From: Phosphoribacter sp044220725
Lineage (GTDB): Bacteria; Actinomycetota; Actinomycetes; Actinomycetales; Dermatophilaceae
Reading direction: 5' to 3'
Length of the DNA: 64,000 nt
NCBI GenBank assembly: GCA_044220725.1
Contig: JBGAQN010000001.1
Coordinates: forward strand, 19,867-83,866
Below the pieces are notes generated by a model. The model did not search any database. It was not told the DNA's origin and saw only the letters and a program-made list of their open reading frames with translations. The translations under genes were made by a program, and so were the position numbers. Positions 1 through 8,728 of the stretch are shown here, one piece after another (within the stretch, counting starts at the first letter, position 1; each line of letters opens with the position of its first letter).

Positions 1-507
1 CAGGTGCAGGTAGTAGTCGCCACTCACCTTGTCCAGCTCCCACACCGGCCCGCCAAAGAACGACTGCCAGCCGGTCGGCTCCGCGCCCGCCTCGCCGATC
101 ACGTGCCCGTCGCGCGGCGGCCGCCACCAATACCAGTCTCGTTTCGGGCCCTCCCGCGAGACCCGTGACTCGATGAACCACGGGTGGGCGTCGCTGGTGT
201 GGTTGACGACGATGTCGATGACGAGTTTCATTCCGCGCGAATGCAGTTCGGCGATGAGCCGATCGAGGTCCGCCAACGTCCCGAACAACGGATCGACATC
301 CTCGTAATCGCTGATGTCATACCCGTTGTCCGCCTGGGGCGACGGATAGAACGGCGACACCCACACCACGTCAGCCCCGAGAGTCTGAATATGGTCCAGC
401 CGACCAATGAGCCCGGGCAAGTCGCCGATGCCGTCGCCGTCGCTGTCGGCAAAGCTGCGCGGATAGACCTGATAGACGACGCTGGTGCGCCACCAGGGCT
501 GCGACAC
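1..507 (-). CDS. GH13 alpha-glucosidase family protein, N-terminal part (runs off the left edge)
   Basis: Hydrolyses or transfers alpha-glucosidic bonds, judged by family. The visible 169 codons begin with WWRTSVVYQVYPRSF and carry GDGIGDLPGL, the GADVVWVSPFYPSP segment, NGYDISDY and the GH13 region I motif DIVVNHTSD, all typical of cytoplasmic oligo-1,6-glucosidase/alpha-glucosidase enzymes. The catalytic Asp and Glu lie beyond the edge. I chose GTG at 507 because a GGGAGG Shine-Dalgarno sits just upstream; an in-frame ATG at 540 would overlap the start of the divergent amidase gene. The two divergent starts are only about 31 bp apart. No signal peptide is visible. The family call is firm; the exact substrate is not. 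Confidence 0.88.
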   Translation of the reverse strand, partial: MSQPWWRTSVVYQVYPRSFADSDGDGIGDLPGLIGRLDHIQTLGADVVWVSPFYPSPQADNGYDISDYEDVDPLFGTLADLDRLIAELHSRGMKLVIDIVVNHTSDAHPWFIESRVSREGPKRDWYWWRPPRDGHVIGEAGAEPTGWQSFFGGPVWELDKVSGDYYLHL

Positions 508-538
508 GGTCCCTCCCTCGACGGTTACGCTGGCGAGC

Positions 539-1423
539 ATGACCACAGCGGGCCGCGCGCCGCGTCGCCGACGGGGGGCACGGCATACCCTCGCGTATGC
601 CGTGTGCGCGGCACTCACGCTACTCGCCGGTGGGTGCGCCCTGGCCCCTCCGACGACCGGGCCGATGACGGCAGCCCCATCGGACGCAGCCAGCCCCACG
701 GACACCGCGACCGGCATGGCGACCGGCATGGCGACTGGCACTGCGACGGGCGACGTGCCGAGCCCGACCGCAACGGCCTCGGGTGTCCCGACGTCGACGG
801 TCACATCGACTCGGCAACCCGCCGCCTCGGGAGCGCCGACCCGCACCGCAGGCACAGGCGGACCGCCGATCGTCGAGGCGTGGATCCCCTACTCGCAGAG
901 CCGAAAAGACCAAATGGCGGCATACGCAAAGCGACACTATGGGGTCGCGACCTCGACGTTGACGCCCAAGGTCATCGTCCTGCACTTCACCGAGACCGAC
1001 ACGTGGGAGCCGGTGCGTTCGACCTTCGTGGCCAACGTGCCCAACCGGGGTGAGCTGCCCGGAGTGTGCGCGCACTTCGTCGTCGACCAGAAGGGCGTGA
1101 TCCGTGCCCTGGTGCCGACCAACGTCATGTGTCGACACGCCATCGGGGTCAACCATGTGGCCATCGGCATCGAGATCGTCCAGGCCACGCATGGGCACAC
1201 CTCGCTGTGGGCCGACCAGCAGATCCTCGGTCGGCCGGCGCAGATCCAGGCGGTCCTCGGGTTGGTCCGACAGTTGCAGACCCAGTTCGGCATCGCCGCT
1301 GAGGACATCGTCGGCCATGCGACGGCCAACCGTCACCGGCTTTTCCTCGACAAGCAGGGGTGGCGCAACGACCACACCGACTGGCAGGCGCCGAGCGTCG
1401 CCGAGTTCCGCTCCCGGCTCTAG
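539..1423 (+). CDS. Secreted lipoprotein N-acetylmuramoyl-L-alanine amidase (Amidase_2 fold)
   Basis: Predicted cell-wall amidase that cleaves the bond between muramic acid and the stem peptide. The 294-residue product starts with a basic region and a hydrophobic stretch ending LLAGGC, a likely lipobox. A Thr/Ser/Pro/Ala-rich linker follows (about residues 35-110). The catalytic domain shows LHFTETD, VCAHFVVDQ, the CRHAIGVNH segment with IGIEIV, and a late VGHATANRH segment; the His residues are the expected zinc ligands. The signal-peptide codons contain an inverted pair of the dispersed octamer (579-604). The gene is transcribed away from the glucosidase gene. Peptidoglycan as substrate is inferred from the family. 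Confidence 0.82.
   Translation: MTTAGRAPRRRRGARHTLAYAVCAALTLLAGGCALAPPTTGPMTAAPSDAASPTDTATGMATGMATGTATGDVPSPTATASGVPTSTVTSTRQPAASGAPTRTAGTGGPPIVEAWIPYSQSRKDQMAAYAKRHYGVATSTLTPKVIVLHFTETDTWEPVRSTFVANVPNRGELPGVCAHFVVDQKGVIRALVPTNVMCRHAIGVNHVAIGIEIVQATHGHTSLWADQQILGRPAQIQAVLGLVRQLQTQFGIAAEDIVGHATANRHRLFLDKQGWRNDHTDWQAPSVAEFRSRL
579..604. repeat. Inverted pair of the dispersed GTATGCCG octamer inside the amidase signal-peptide codons
   Basis: CACGGCATAC (579-588) and GTATGCCGTG (595-604) form a perfect 10-bp inverted repeat with a 6-base loop. It lies within coding sequence, where a transcription terminator would not be expected. Confidence 0.85.
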
Positions 1424-1531
1424 CTTCGGACTGTCGCTCTCGGCCGTGGTTCCCCGCAGGAGCCCCCGGCTCTCGCTTCCCTGCTATGGCGCTCCACCGT
1501 GGTCCCCGACGGCAGGGCTGGCCGCCGCCGC

Positions 1532-1582
1532 CGGTCAGGGGGTCAGGGGTCAGGGGGTCAGGGGGTCACGGGTCAGGGGGTC
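1532..1582. repeat. Short tandem repeat (GGTCAGGG type) between convergent genes
   Basis: About six imperfect copies of an 8-9 bp unit, GGGGGTCAG or GGGGTCAG, fill the gap between the amidase and vapC genes and overlap the last codons of vapC. It looks like a slippage-prone minisatellite; no function is apparent. Confidence 0.8.
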
Positions 1583-1983
1583 GCTTCTGGGCGAGGCCCG
1601 ATCACCCGAACGCCGCGCGCAGCCGCGACCGTCGACAGGCGGACATCGAAGGTCGCAAGGGTCGCACGCTGGGATTCGGCCGCCAGCAGGACGACGCAGT
1701 CCGGAAGATTCACCCCGGTCTCAGCGCGCAACCGGGCCAGCGACGGTGCTCGATCTGCCGGAAGCGGGAGCTCCACCACGTCCAAGCGAGACAACGCGGC
1801 GACCGCACGGGCGAGCACCTGGCCCCCCGCCCGAGCTGGCCCGACGAGGAACTCGGCCAACGTCAGCGTCGGGACCCCGAGGTCCTCACCTGCATGATCC
1901 GCCAGCAGCGCGACCGCGTCGGCATGCCAGCGATCGGATGGCTCGAAGAAGGCCACCACGACGCTGGCGTCCAGGACAATCAC
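1573..1983 (-). CDS. vapC: PIN-domain ribonuclease toxin, VapC family
   Basis: Predicted toxin of a type II toxin-antitoxin pair, a Mg2+-dependent RNase. The 136-residue product has the PIN acidic residues in order: Asp-5 in MIVLDASVVVAF, Glu in LTLAEFLVGP, Asp in NLPDCVVLLAA, and a late Asp in LATFDVRL. The length is normal for VapC, and all catalytic positions look intact. Its ATG overlaps the upstream antitoxin gene by four bases (ATGA), which indicates translational coupling. Target RNA cannot be read from the sequence. Confidence 0.88.
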   Translation of the reverse strand: MIVLDASVVVAFFEPSDRWHADAVALLADHAGEDLGVPTLTLAEFLVGPARAGGQVLARAVAALSRLDVVELPLPADRAPSLARLRAETGVNLPDCVVLLAAESQRATLATFDVRLSTVAAARGVRVIGPRPEATP

Positions 1984-2249
1984 GCGGGCCAGTCCTCGCG
2001 CAGCGACTCAAGATAGCCCTGCGGGAAGCACCCAGCGAGCGAGCCTTGGGTCTCCAGGATGGCCTCCAACCGCTGTTCGAGGAGTGACTCTTGCGCCTCA
2101 CGCAGTCGCAGATGACCCTCCAACACCAGATTGACCACGAGCCGCGAGCGCGAGGCAGCCGCCGCCGGCCACCGGTGAGCGGCGGCATCCAGGGCAGCAG
2201 CAACCTCGTCGGTCTCGGTGATCACGTGACGGGCGCGCGTCGTCGGCAT
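1980..2249 (-). CDS. vapB: Antitoxin of the VapBC pair
   Basis: Predicted DNA-binding antitoxin that neutralises VapC and represses the operon. The 89-residue product begins MPTTRARHVITETDEVAAAL and contains an Arg/Ser-rich central segment followed by a long helix (LREAQESLLEQRLEAIL), as expected for a small antitoxin. The call rests mainly on position and overlap with vapC; no ribbon-helix-helix or AbrB motif is obvious. I prefer ATG at 2249 over a GTG at 2264, because the GTG falls inside a palindrome that looks like the operator and -10 element. Confidence 0.72.
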   Translation of the reverse strand: MPTTRARHVITETDEVAAALDAAAHRWPAAAASRSRLVVNLVLEGHLRLREAQESLLEQRLEAILETQGSLAGCFPQGYLESLREDWPA

Positions 2250-2254
2250 CCCTG

Positions 2255-2265
2255 AGTGTAACACT
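2255..2265. promoter_or_regulatory. Palindromic operator/-10 region of vapBC
   Basis: AGTGTAACACT is a perfect palindrome a few bases upstream of the vapB ATG. Read leftward it contains TTACACT, a passable -10 box. Autorepression by the VapBC complex is inferred from the family. Confidence 0.45.
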
Positions 2266-2426
2266 GACCGGATAAGTGCTGCACCTGTCGCTCTCGCCTC
2301 ATGCCTCGGCGCCGGAGAATCCGTCCGAGTTCGGCGGGCGCGCAGGGATGACCTGTGCCACAGTGGTCCGGTCGACGTGTGGGGCGCGCCGGCGACTCAT
2401 CTCATCAGCGTCGATCGGGAGTCCTC

Positions 2427-3713
2427 ATGACCCTGCACACCCTCTCCTCGTCACGTCGCGCGCGCGACAGCCGCGCCCGCGGCACCACGCCAGCACGCGG
2501 CATACGGCGGCTTCGGTATGCCGCCACCCTCCTGACCGCGCTCGGGCTCGCCACCGCTGGCCTGGCAACCGCGAGCACGGCCGCAGCCGACGGACCCGGC
2601 GTCGGCACGCCGTGGGTCGCTAGCCTGGGCGACAGTTACATCTCGGGCGAGGCCGGCCGTTGGGCCGGCAACTCCAACAGCAGTTCGGCCTCGGTCGACG
2701 CGTTGGGCGGGGGCGCCTACTACGACAACGCGAGCCGCACCGCCGAGCAGATCAACCGGTGCCACCGCAGTTGGGCTGCCTCGGTCTATATCTCCAGCGG
2801 CACCCAGGGCATCGACCTGGCCTGTTCGGGCGCCAAGACGAGCACGTACACGACCTCGGACGGCTACTTCAAGCCGGGCCTGGACTTCTACGACAACGGC
2901 GCGGGTAAGCAGGGCCAGGCCAAGATGCTGCAGGCCTTCGCAACGACACATAACGTCAAGATGGTCGTCGTCAGCATCGGCGGCAACGACTTCAATTTCG
3001 CGAGCATCGTCCAGTCCTGCGTGACCGACTTCCTGCTCTCGCCCTCGTGGTGGCCGGACTACTGCTACGACGACTCGTCGGTCAAGGCGAACTTCACCTC
3101 GACCAACATCGCGGCGGTCAAGGCCAAGGTCACGACCGCGCTGCTCAACGTCCGCCAGGCGATGCGCAACGCCGGGTATGCCGATTCGGCCTGGACCATG
3201 GTCGTCCAGGACTACCCGTCGCCGATCCCGAGCGGTGCTGGGTTCCGATACAGCCAATCCGGCTACACCCGCCAGAACACCGGCGGCTGCGGCTTCTGGA
3301 ACAAGGACGCCGACTGGGCCAATGCCACCGCTTTGCCAACCATCAACAACACCGTCAAGGGAGCGGTCACCGCATCGGGCATCGCGGGGGCCAAGATCCT
3401 CGAACTGCAGTCGGCGTTCAACGGCCGCCGCCTGTGCGAGAACACCGTCGGTCTGCTCGAGGAGAAGGGCCTGTCGTCCTGGACCCAGGCCGGCGCTGTC
3501 GACAAGACCGAGTGGATCGCCCAGATCCGCACCGTCTCCACGGTCACCGGCCCCTACTACGTCCAAGAGTCGCTGCACCCCAACTATTGGGGTGAGCTCG
3601 CCGAGCGCTCGTGTGTGCGGCAGGCCTGGAACGGCGGCGCCGTCCGCGGCGGCACCTGCTCGATCGCGGGCACCGGACTGCTCAACGGAGAACCGAGGAT
3701 GACTCTTAGCTGA
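2427..3713 (+). CDS. Secreted SGNH/GDSL-type esterase or lipase
   Basis: Predicted extracellular ester hydrolase of 428 residues. A long N-terminal region with twin basic stretches is followed by a hydrophobic core and an Ala-rich cleavage site (ATASTAAADG). The GDSL-like block GDSYISGE supplies the nucleophile Ser, SIGGNDF is the block III oxyanion Asn motif, and ESLHPNYWG carries the catalytic His. Several Cys residues in the mature part suggest disulfides. ATG 2427 is preceded by CGGGAG. The signal-peptide codons hold another inverted pair of the dispersed octamer (about 2497-2526). Similar proteins include secreted lipases of Streptomyces; the natural substrate is unknown. Confidence 0.87.
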   Translation: MTLHTLSSSRRARDSRARGTTPARGIRRLRYAATLLTALGLATAGLATASTAAADGPGVGTPWVASLGDSYISGEAGRWAGNSNSSSASVDALGGGAYYDNASRTAEQINRCHRSWAASVYISSGTQGIDLACSGAKTSTYTTSDGYFKPGLDFYDNGAGKQGQAKMLQAFATTHNVKMVVVSIGGNDFNFASIVQSCVTDFLLSPSWWPDYCYDDSSVKANFTSTNIAAVKAKVTTALLNVRQAMRNAGYADSAWTMVVQDYPSPIPSGAGFRYSQSGYTRQNTGGCGFWNKDADWANATALPTINNTVKGAVTASGIAGAKILELQSAFNGRRLCENTVGLLEEKGLSSWTQAGAVDKTEWIAQIRTVSTVTGPYYVQESLHPNYWGELAERSCVRQAWNGGAVRGGTCSIAGTGLLNGEPRMTLS

Positions 3714-3740
3714 GCACGGCCCCCTCCTCCCGCACCCCCC

Positions 3741-3831
3741 GGCGGAGTAACCGCTTCAGTGTTGGCGATTCTTCGGTGCAGGGGCCCGAACGCGTAGAGA
3801 AACCCGTCGAGTGTTGGCGATTCGACAGTCA
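3741..3831. repeat. 52-bp-period tandem repeat, copy downstream of gdhA
   Basis: Two units of a repeat whose core is GTGTTGGCGATTC. The cores start at about 3760 and 3812, 52 bp apart. The block opens with GGAGTAACCGCTTCA, which also opens the block upstream of gdhA. The second unit runs into the gdhA stop codon (TCA at 3829-3831 on this strand). The second core is flanked by GTCGA and TCGAC arms, giving a small hairpin. Confidence 0.85.
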
Positions 3832-5178
3832 GATCAGGCCGAGGGCCACCATCGCGTCCGCAACCTTGGTGTAGCCGGCGAGGTTGGCGCCCATGACGTA
3901 GTTGCCCGGGTCGCCGTATTCCTCCGCCGAGGCCAGGCAGCGCTCGTGGATGTCGGACATGATCTGCTGCAAGCGGACCTCCGTTGAGTCGAAGTCCCAC
4001 GAGTCACGGCTGGCGTTCTGCTGCATCTCCAGGGCGCTCGTCGCGACGCCACCGGCGTTCGACGCCTTACCAGGGGCATAGAGGACGCCGGCACTCTGCA
4101 GCACCCGCACCCCGTCGGGCGTCGTCGGCATGTTCGCGCCTTCGGCCACCAGGTGCACGCCGTTGGCGACCAGGGTCCGCGCGCCCGCCTCGTCGAGCTC
4201 GTTCTGAGTGGCGCAGGGCAGGGCGACGTCGCAGGGAACGTCCCAGATCGACCCGCCCTCGATGTGCCGAGCGGAGGGGCGCTCCGCGGCATACTCGGTC
4301 AGCCGCCCGCGCCGCGCTTCCTTGACGTCCTTGAGCAGGTCGAGGTCGATGCCGGCCTCGTCGACGACATAACCGTCGGAGTCGGAAACTGCGAGCACCG
4401 TGCCGCCGAGTTGGTTGACCTTCTCGACGGCATAGATGGCGACGTTGCCCGAGCCGGACACCAAGACCCGCCTCCCGTCGAAAGACTCGCCCTTGACCTT
4501 GAGCATCTCCTCGGCGAAGAAGGTCACGCCATAACCGGTCGCCTCGGTGCGGACCTGCGAGCCACCCCAGGTGAGGCCTTTGCCGGTGAGGACGCCCGAC
4601 TCGTATTGCCCAGTAATCCGTTTGTACTGTCCGAAGAGGAAACCGATCTCGCGGCCACCGACGCCGATGTCGCCGGCCGGGACATCCTGGTATTCGCCGA
4701 CGTGCCGATAGAGCTCGGTCATGAACGACTGGCAGAACCGCATGATCTCGGCGTCGGACCGGCCCTTGGGGTCGAAGTCGCTGCCACCTTTGCCGCCACC
4801 GATCGGCATACCGGTGAGGGCGTTCTTGAAGGTCTGCTCGAACCCGAGGAACTTGATGATCGACAGGTTGACGCTCGGGTGGAAGCGCAGCCCACCCTTG
4901 TAGGGGCCCAGGGCGGAGTTGAACTGGACCCGGAACCCACGGTTGATGTGTATGCCGCCCGCGTCATCGGTCCACGGCACCCGGAAGATGATCTGCCGCT
5001 CGGGCTCACAGATCCGGCTGAGGATCGACCACTTGATGTATTCCGGGCGCTTCCCGGCGATCGGCGTGAGGCTGTGGATCACCTCGAAGACGGCCTGGTG
5101 GAACTCCGGCTCGCCGGGGTTGCGCCGCAGGACCTCGTGGTACATCGGTTGGAGATTCGGATGCAGTTCCGTGGTCAT
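3829..5178 (-). CDS. gdhA: NADP-type glutamate dehydrogenase
   Basis: Catalyses reversible reductive amination of 2-oxoglutarate with ammonia to glutamate. The 449-residue product is the usual length for the hexameric bacterial enzyme. It shows the substrate-binding segment PYKGGLRFHPSVN, the catalytic-Lys region PIGGGKGGSDFDPKG, PAGDIGVGGREIGF and the Rossmann segment VSGSGNVAIYA. The open frame runs further upstream through repeat DNA, but ATG 5178 (MTTELHPNLQ) gives the family-typical N-terminus. The gene is bracketed by same-orientation copies of a 52-bp repeat, unlike any neighbour. Function is secure; cofactor preference for NADP is by family. Confidence 0.95.
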   Translation of the reverse strand: MTTELHPNLQPMYHEVLRRNPGEPEFHQAVFEVIHSLTPIAGKRPEYIKWSILSRICEPERQIIFRVPWTDDAGGIHINRGFRVQFNSALGPYKGGLRFHPSVNLSIIKFLGFEQTFKNALTGMPIGGGKGGSDFDPKGRSDAEIMRFCQSFMTELYRHVGEYQDVPAGDIGVGGREIGFLFGQYKRITGQYESGVLTGKGLTWGGSQVRTEATGYGVTFFAEEMLKVKGESFDGRRVLVSGSGNVAIYAVEKVNQLGGTVLAVSDSDGYVVDEAGIDLDLLKDVKEARRGRLTEYAAERPSARHIEGGSIWDVPCDVALPCATQNELDEAGARTLVANGVHLVAEGANMPTTPDGVRVLQSAGVLYAPGKASNAGGVATSALEMQQNASRDSWDFDSTEVRLQQIMSDIHERCLASAEEYGDPGNYVMGANLAGYTKVADAMVALGLI

Positions 5179-5281
5179 GCGCACAGCGTAGGGAGGGGTC
5201 CGGGACGTAACGCGGCCGGGTGATCCGTCCGACATGACCCATCTCAACAGGCGAGAAGATGGCGCACGATGGCCGGCTGGA

Positions 5282-5425
5282 GGAGGAGTAACCGCTTCAG
5301 TGTTGGCGATTCGACGGTGCTTAGCGCCCAACGCGTCAAGAGGTCCGTCGAGCGTTGGCGATTCGACGGTGCTTAGCGCCCAACGCGTCAAGAGGTCCGT
5401 CGAGTGTTGGCGATTCGACCGAAGC
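5282..5425. repeat. 52-bp-period tandem repeat, copy upstream of gdhA
   Basis: Three units with cores GTTGGCGATTCGAC at 5302, 5354 and 5406, exactly 52 bp apart and nearly identical to one another. CCGTCGA and TCGACGG flank the second and third cores as a 7-bp stem around an 11-base loop (one base of this stem is changed in the third). The opening GGAGTAACCGCTTCA matches the block at 3741. The block lies between the end of fprA and the gdhA start, so it could affect the gdhA leader or act as a bounded cassette end. Confidence 0.88.
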
Positions 5426-5433
5426 GGATGGGC

Positions 5434-6903
5434 TCAGCCCGAGGGCATCTGGTGCGCGGCGCCCATCAGGTCGGCCCACGAGTCGAGTTTGGTCCGCTCC
5501 CGGCCGAGCGCGGCGCCGCGAGCGATCTCGGCCGCATCGATAGCTCGCCAGCCGTCGAGGCTGACGACGTCATGGCCCCGCGAAGCGAGCGCCGCAGCCA
5601 GGTCGAGTCGACCCGTGCCACCTGAACCACCAGTCCTGTCCGAAACGCCGGTCCCGTCCGAAACGCCAGTCTCGTCGAAAGCACCAGTCCCGTCCGAAAC
5701 CCCGGCCTTAGTCGCGTCTGCCCCCGCAGCAGAGCGCTCGGCCCCCGCAGCCACCAGGTCCGCCACGAGATGCCGGACTGTCTGTGCGGCATCGGACTTG
5801 TTCGTCCCGATGACACCAGTCGGGCCACGCTTGATCCACCCGACGACATACTCCCGCGGTTGCACGACCCCGGCCGAGTCGACAACCCGTCCCTCGACAT
5901 TGGAGATCAGCGCAGCCCGCTCATCGAACGGCACCCCGGGCAGCGCCACCGACCGATAGCCGATCGAACGCAGCACCAACTGCGTCTCCAAGCGCTGCGT
6001 CTCGCCAGTCCCGACGACCTTCCCCGTCTCGTCCAGCCGGGTCCGTTCCAGGACGAGCGCCTCCACCCGCCCGTCGCCCTCCACGGCAATCGGCTTGCGC
6101 CAGAACGAGAAATGCAGCCGACGCCGCGGGTTTTCGACAACCTTCGCCGCCGCCTCGCGCAGGATCTCGACGTTCGCCTTGGGCCGGCGCTCCAGATCAT
6201 CCGGTATGCCGTCGAACGCGTCCTCGTTGACCGTCACCTGCAATCCGGGCGTGTGCACCAACTCGCGAAGCTCGACCGTCGTGAAGGCAGCGTGGTGCGG
6301 CCCACGCCGGGCGATGACGTGGATGTCGTCGGCCCGGTGTCGATGCAACTCGGCCAACACCCCCGGAGGCATGTCGGTCACTTCGAGCGACTCTGCCGTC
6401 TTGGCCAACACCCGTGCCACGTCAACCGCGACGTTGCCAACCCCGATCACTGCGGCCACCCGCACCCCCGACAGGTCCTGCTCAGGGGCGTCGGGGTGCC
6501 CGGAATACCAGGCCACGAACTCGCGAGCGGAACGGCTGCCGGGAAGGCCCTCACCAGGCACCCCGAGCTGCGCGTCCTCGCTGGCGCCGGCGGCATACAC
6601 AACGGCGTCGTAAGCAGCCAACAGGTCAGCCCGTGAGACATCCCGCCCGAACTCGACGTTGCCCAAGAAGCGGACCCCGGCGTTGTCGAAGGTGCGGGCT
6701 AGCGCGTTGGCGACCGACTTGATGCTCGTGTGGTCGGGGGCGACGCCGTAACGCAACAGGCCGTATGGGCAAGGCAGCCGGTCGATGAAGTCGACCTGGA
6801 CGGGCACCTCGCTCTGGCCCACCAATGCCTGCGCGGCGAAGAGCCCAGACGGGCCAGCCCCGACAATCGCCACCCTGGTGGCGTCCCGATCCACACTGCC
6901 CAT
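5434..6903 (-). CDS. fprA: FAD-dependent ferredoxin/flavodoxin-NADP+ reductase, FprA family
   Basis: Transfers electrons between NADPH and ferredoxin-like partners; adrenodoxin-reductase fold. Residues near 12-20 give the FAD motif VGAGPSGLFAAQ, followed by PCPYGLLRYGVAPDH. The NADP fold carries VIGVGNVAVDVAR, and GWIKRGPTGVIGTNK is the conserved C-terminal FAD segment. At 489 residues it is longer than usual (about 450). The extra length is a repetitive insert near the C-terminus built from GVSDGTG- and DETG-like units (about DNA 5625-5720), a minisatellite expansion outside the core. No dedicated ferredoxin gene is adjacent. The partner is unknown. Confidence 0.92.
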   Translation of the reverse strand: MGSVDRDATRVAIVGAGPSGLFAAQALVGQSEVPVQVDFIDRLPCPYGLLRYGVAPDHTSIKSVANALARTFDNAGVRFLGNVEFGRDVSRADLLAAYDAVVYAAGASEDAQLGVPGEGLPGSRSAREFVAWYSGHPDAPEQDLSGVRVAAVIGVGNVAVDVARVLAKTAESLEVTDMPPGVLAELHRHRADDIHVIARRGPHHAAFTTVELRELVHTPGLQVTVNEDAFDGIPDDLERRPKANVEILREAAAKVVENPRRRLHFSFWRKPIAVEGDGRVEALVLERTRLDETGKVVGTGETQRLETQLVLRSIGYRSVALPGVPFDERAALISNVEGRVVDSAGVVQPREYVVGWIKRGPTGVIGTNKSDAAQTVRHLVADLVAAGAERSAAGADATKAGVSDGTGAFDETGVSDGTGVSDRTGGSGGTGRLDLAAALASRGHDVVSLDGWRAIDAAEIARGAALGRERTKLDSWADLMGAAHQMPSG

Positions 6904-7002
6904 CGCGCACCTCCGGTGACACGAGCGTCCACATTGACGGGCCTGAGCCTAATGGGCGCCGGCTCGCCCGTCGCGTGACGGAGGTCCCGGCCCCACTGGC
7001 GG

Positions 7003-8166
7003 TCAGACAGGCGGGGCCGGAAACAGCCGCTGCCCAAGCGCATCGGCGAACTTCGCCAGCACCGGTCCCACCACCGCAAGGATGAGCACGTATGCCGTCG
7101 CGATCAGCCCGACCCTTGGGTGCCCGCCCGCCACGGCCAGCCCCGCGATGACGACCGAAAACTCTCCGCGTGGGGCGAGGGTCAGCCCTGCGCGAAGGCG
7201 GCCACGACGCTGGACGCCGTCTCGGCGCGCGGCATACCAGCCGGTCGCCAGCTTGGTGAACACCCCGACGACAGCCAGGACCAACGCGAGCGGCAGTTGA
7301 CCCAGCAGCTCGCGAGGATCGGTGGACAAGCCGAAGGACACGAAGAAGATCGCCGCGAAGAGGTCTCGTTGGGGGCCCAAAATATCCCGGGCGCGTTCGG
7401 CCAGCGTGCCGGGGATGGCGATGCCGACGAGGAACGCACCGACCGCGGCACTGGCTCCGAGCAGGTGCGTGGCGGCAGCGACGAGCATGGTGAGCCCGAG
7501 CACGCGTAGCATCACCTGCTCGTCCTGCTCGTGGGACAGGATCGCCCCGATGCGGTGGCTGGCTCGGGTGGCGGCCAGCAGCGCGAGCGACACCGCCCCG
7601 ACGGCTAGGGCGATTCCGCCGAGGGCCTGGGCCAGGCCCCCGCCGACCAAGACGACGAGCAGAATCGGCAGATAGACCGCCATGGCGAGGTCTTCGAGCA
7701 CGAGGACGGACAGGAGGGAGGGGGTCTCCCGGTTGCCGAGTCGGTCGAGGTCACGCAGGAGCTGGGCGACGATGCCCGAGGAGGAGATCCAGGTCAGCCC
7801 ACCCATCGCGAAGGCCGCCGGCCAGGGCAGTCCAAACGCCAGCGCGATGGCGAACCCCGGCAGGGCGTTAAAGAGTAGGTCGACCACACCCGACGCCCGA
7901 TGCCTGGCCAAGCTCGCGGACAACTCGGCCGGGGCGAATTCCAACCCGAGGGTGAGCAGAAGCAGCAGGACGCCGACTTCGGCGGCGATCGTCACGAACT
8001 CGCCCGAGGCCGCCACCGGCGCGACACCGCCCTCGCCGAAAGCAAGACCGGCCAACAGATAGAAGGGAATTGGCGACAGGCCGAACCGGCGAGCGACCAC
8101 GCCGAGCAACGAGACTCCAACGAAGATGAAGCCCAACTCGACGAAGACGAGCCCTAAGTGGTCCAT
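7003..8166 (-). CDS. Cation/proton antiporter, CPA2 (KhtU/Kef-like)
   Basis: Predicted integral-membrane K+/H+ (or Na+/H+) antiporter. The 387-residue product has about 12 hydrophobic segments from MDHLGLVFVELGFIFVGVSLLG onward, with the CPA signature stretch LTLGLEFAPAEL and a polar GGLTWISSSGIVAQLL segment in the transport core. It lacks a C-terminal RCK domain. Instead the gene just upstream encodes a separate KhtT-like regulatory subunit, with about 40 bp between them, so the two probably work as a complex. A K+ channel gene diverges further upstream. K+ as substrate is inferred from this context. Confidence 0.85.
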   Translation of the reverse strand: MDHLGLVFVELGFIFVGVSLLGVVARRFGLSPIPFYLLAGLAFGEGGVAPVAASGEFVTIAAEVGVLLLLLTLGLEFAPAELSASLARHRASGVVDLLFNALPGFAIALAFGLPWPAAFAMGGLTWISSSGIVAQLLRDLDRLGNRETPSLLSVLVLEDLAMAVYLPILLVVLVGGGLAQALGGIALAVGAVSLALLAATRASHRIGAILSHEQDEQVMLRVLGLTMLVAAATHLLGASAAVGAFLVGIAIPGTLAERARDILGPQRDLFAAIFFVSFGLSTDPRELLGQLPLALVLAVVGVFTKLATGWYAARRDGVQRRGRLRAGLTLAPRGEFSVVIAGLAVAGGHPRVGLIATAYVLILAVVGPVLAKFADALGQRLFPAPPV

Positions 8167-8206
8167 GTGTCAGTGGTGGTCCATCAGTCAGTGGTGACTC
8201 ATGGCG

Positions 8207-8728
8207 TCAGTCGAGCTCGTCGGGCAGCGGGAACGGCTCGTCCTCCGGCGACATCGCCAGGATGGTGGCCAGATCGGCCAGACCCGAATCCGACCCGATC
8301 GCGACGACGGTATCGCCGGCCATGAGCACCGTTCGGGGTCCGGGTGCGGCATACACCTGCGCGCCTCGGACGACGGCAACGATGGAGCAGCCCGTTCGGG
8401 TGCGCGCCTTGCTGTCGCCGAGGCGGCGCCCGTCATAGCGGCTCCCCGGGGCGATGCCAAAGCGGGCGGAGGACAGGCCGGGCACCTCCTTGGTGAGGTC
8501 GGCGACCCGAGCCGAGACCCGGGGCGAGCCGAGGATTTCGGCGAGCGCGGCGACCTCGGTGGGCCCCAAGCGCAGCGAATGGGCGACCGAGTCGGGGTCG
8601 TCGCGCTTGTAGGCGACCAACTCGGCGTCTCCGTCGCGTCCGATGACCACGGAGATCGGGGAGCCGGAGCGGGTCGTCGCGTCGTAACGCACGCCGACGC
8701 CGGGAAGGAGGGTCTGGTGGAACTCCAT
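8207..8728 (-). CDS. KhtT-like regulatory subunit with RCK_C (TrkA-C) domain
   Basis: Cytoplasmic regulator predicted to gate the neighbouring antiporter through a ligand-binding RCK_C domain. The 173-residue product begins MEFHQTLLPGVGVRYDATT, as in KhtT. Its C-terminal half has the TrkA-C pattern: CSIVAVVRGAQVYAAPGP and LMAGDTVVAIGSDSGLADL. ATG 8728 fits the family length; a longer in-frame start would add residues unlike the family. It is first in an apparent two-gene leftward operon and is divergent from the K+ channel gene. Which nucleotide it senses (c-di-AMP in some relatives) cannot be read here. Confidence 0.82.
   Translation of the reverse strand: MEFHQTLLPGVGVRYDATTRSGSPISVVIGRDGDAELVAYKRDDPDSVAHSLRLGPTEVAALAEILGSPRVSARVADLTKEVPGLSSARFGIAPGSRYDGRRLGDSKARTRTGCSIVAVVRGAQVYAAPGPRTVLMAGDTVVAIGSDSGLADLATILAMSPEDEPFPLPDELD

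Noticed and set aside
3741..5425. 52-bp repeats as a CRISPR array
   Set aside because: The segments between cores are themselves repeated almost identically, the arrays have only two or three units, and no cas gene is nearby.
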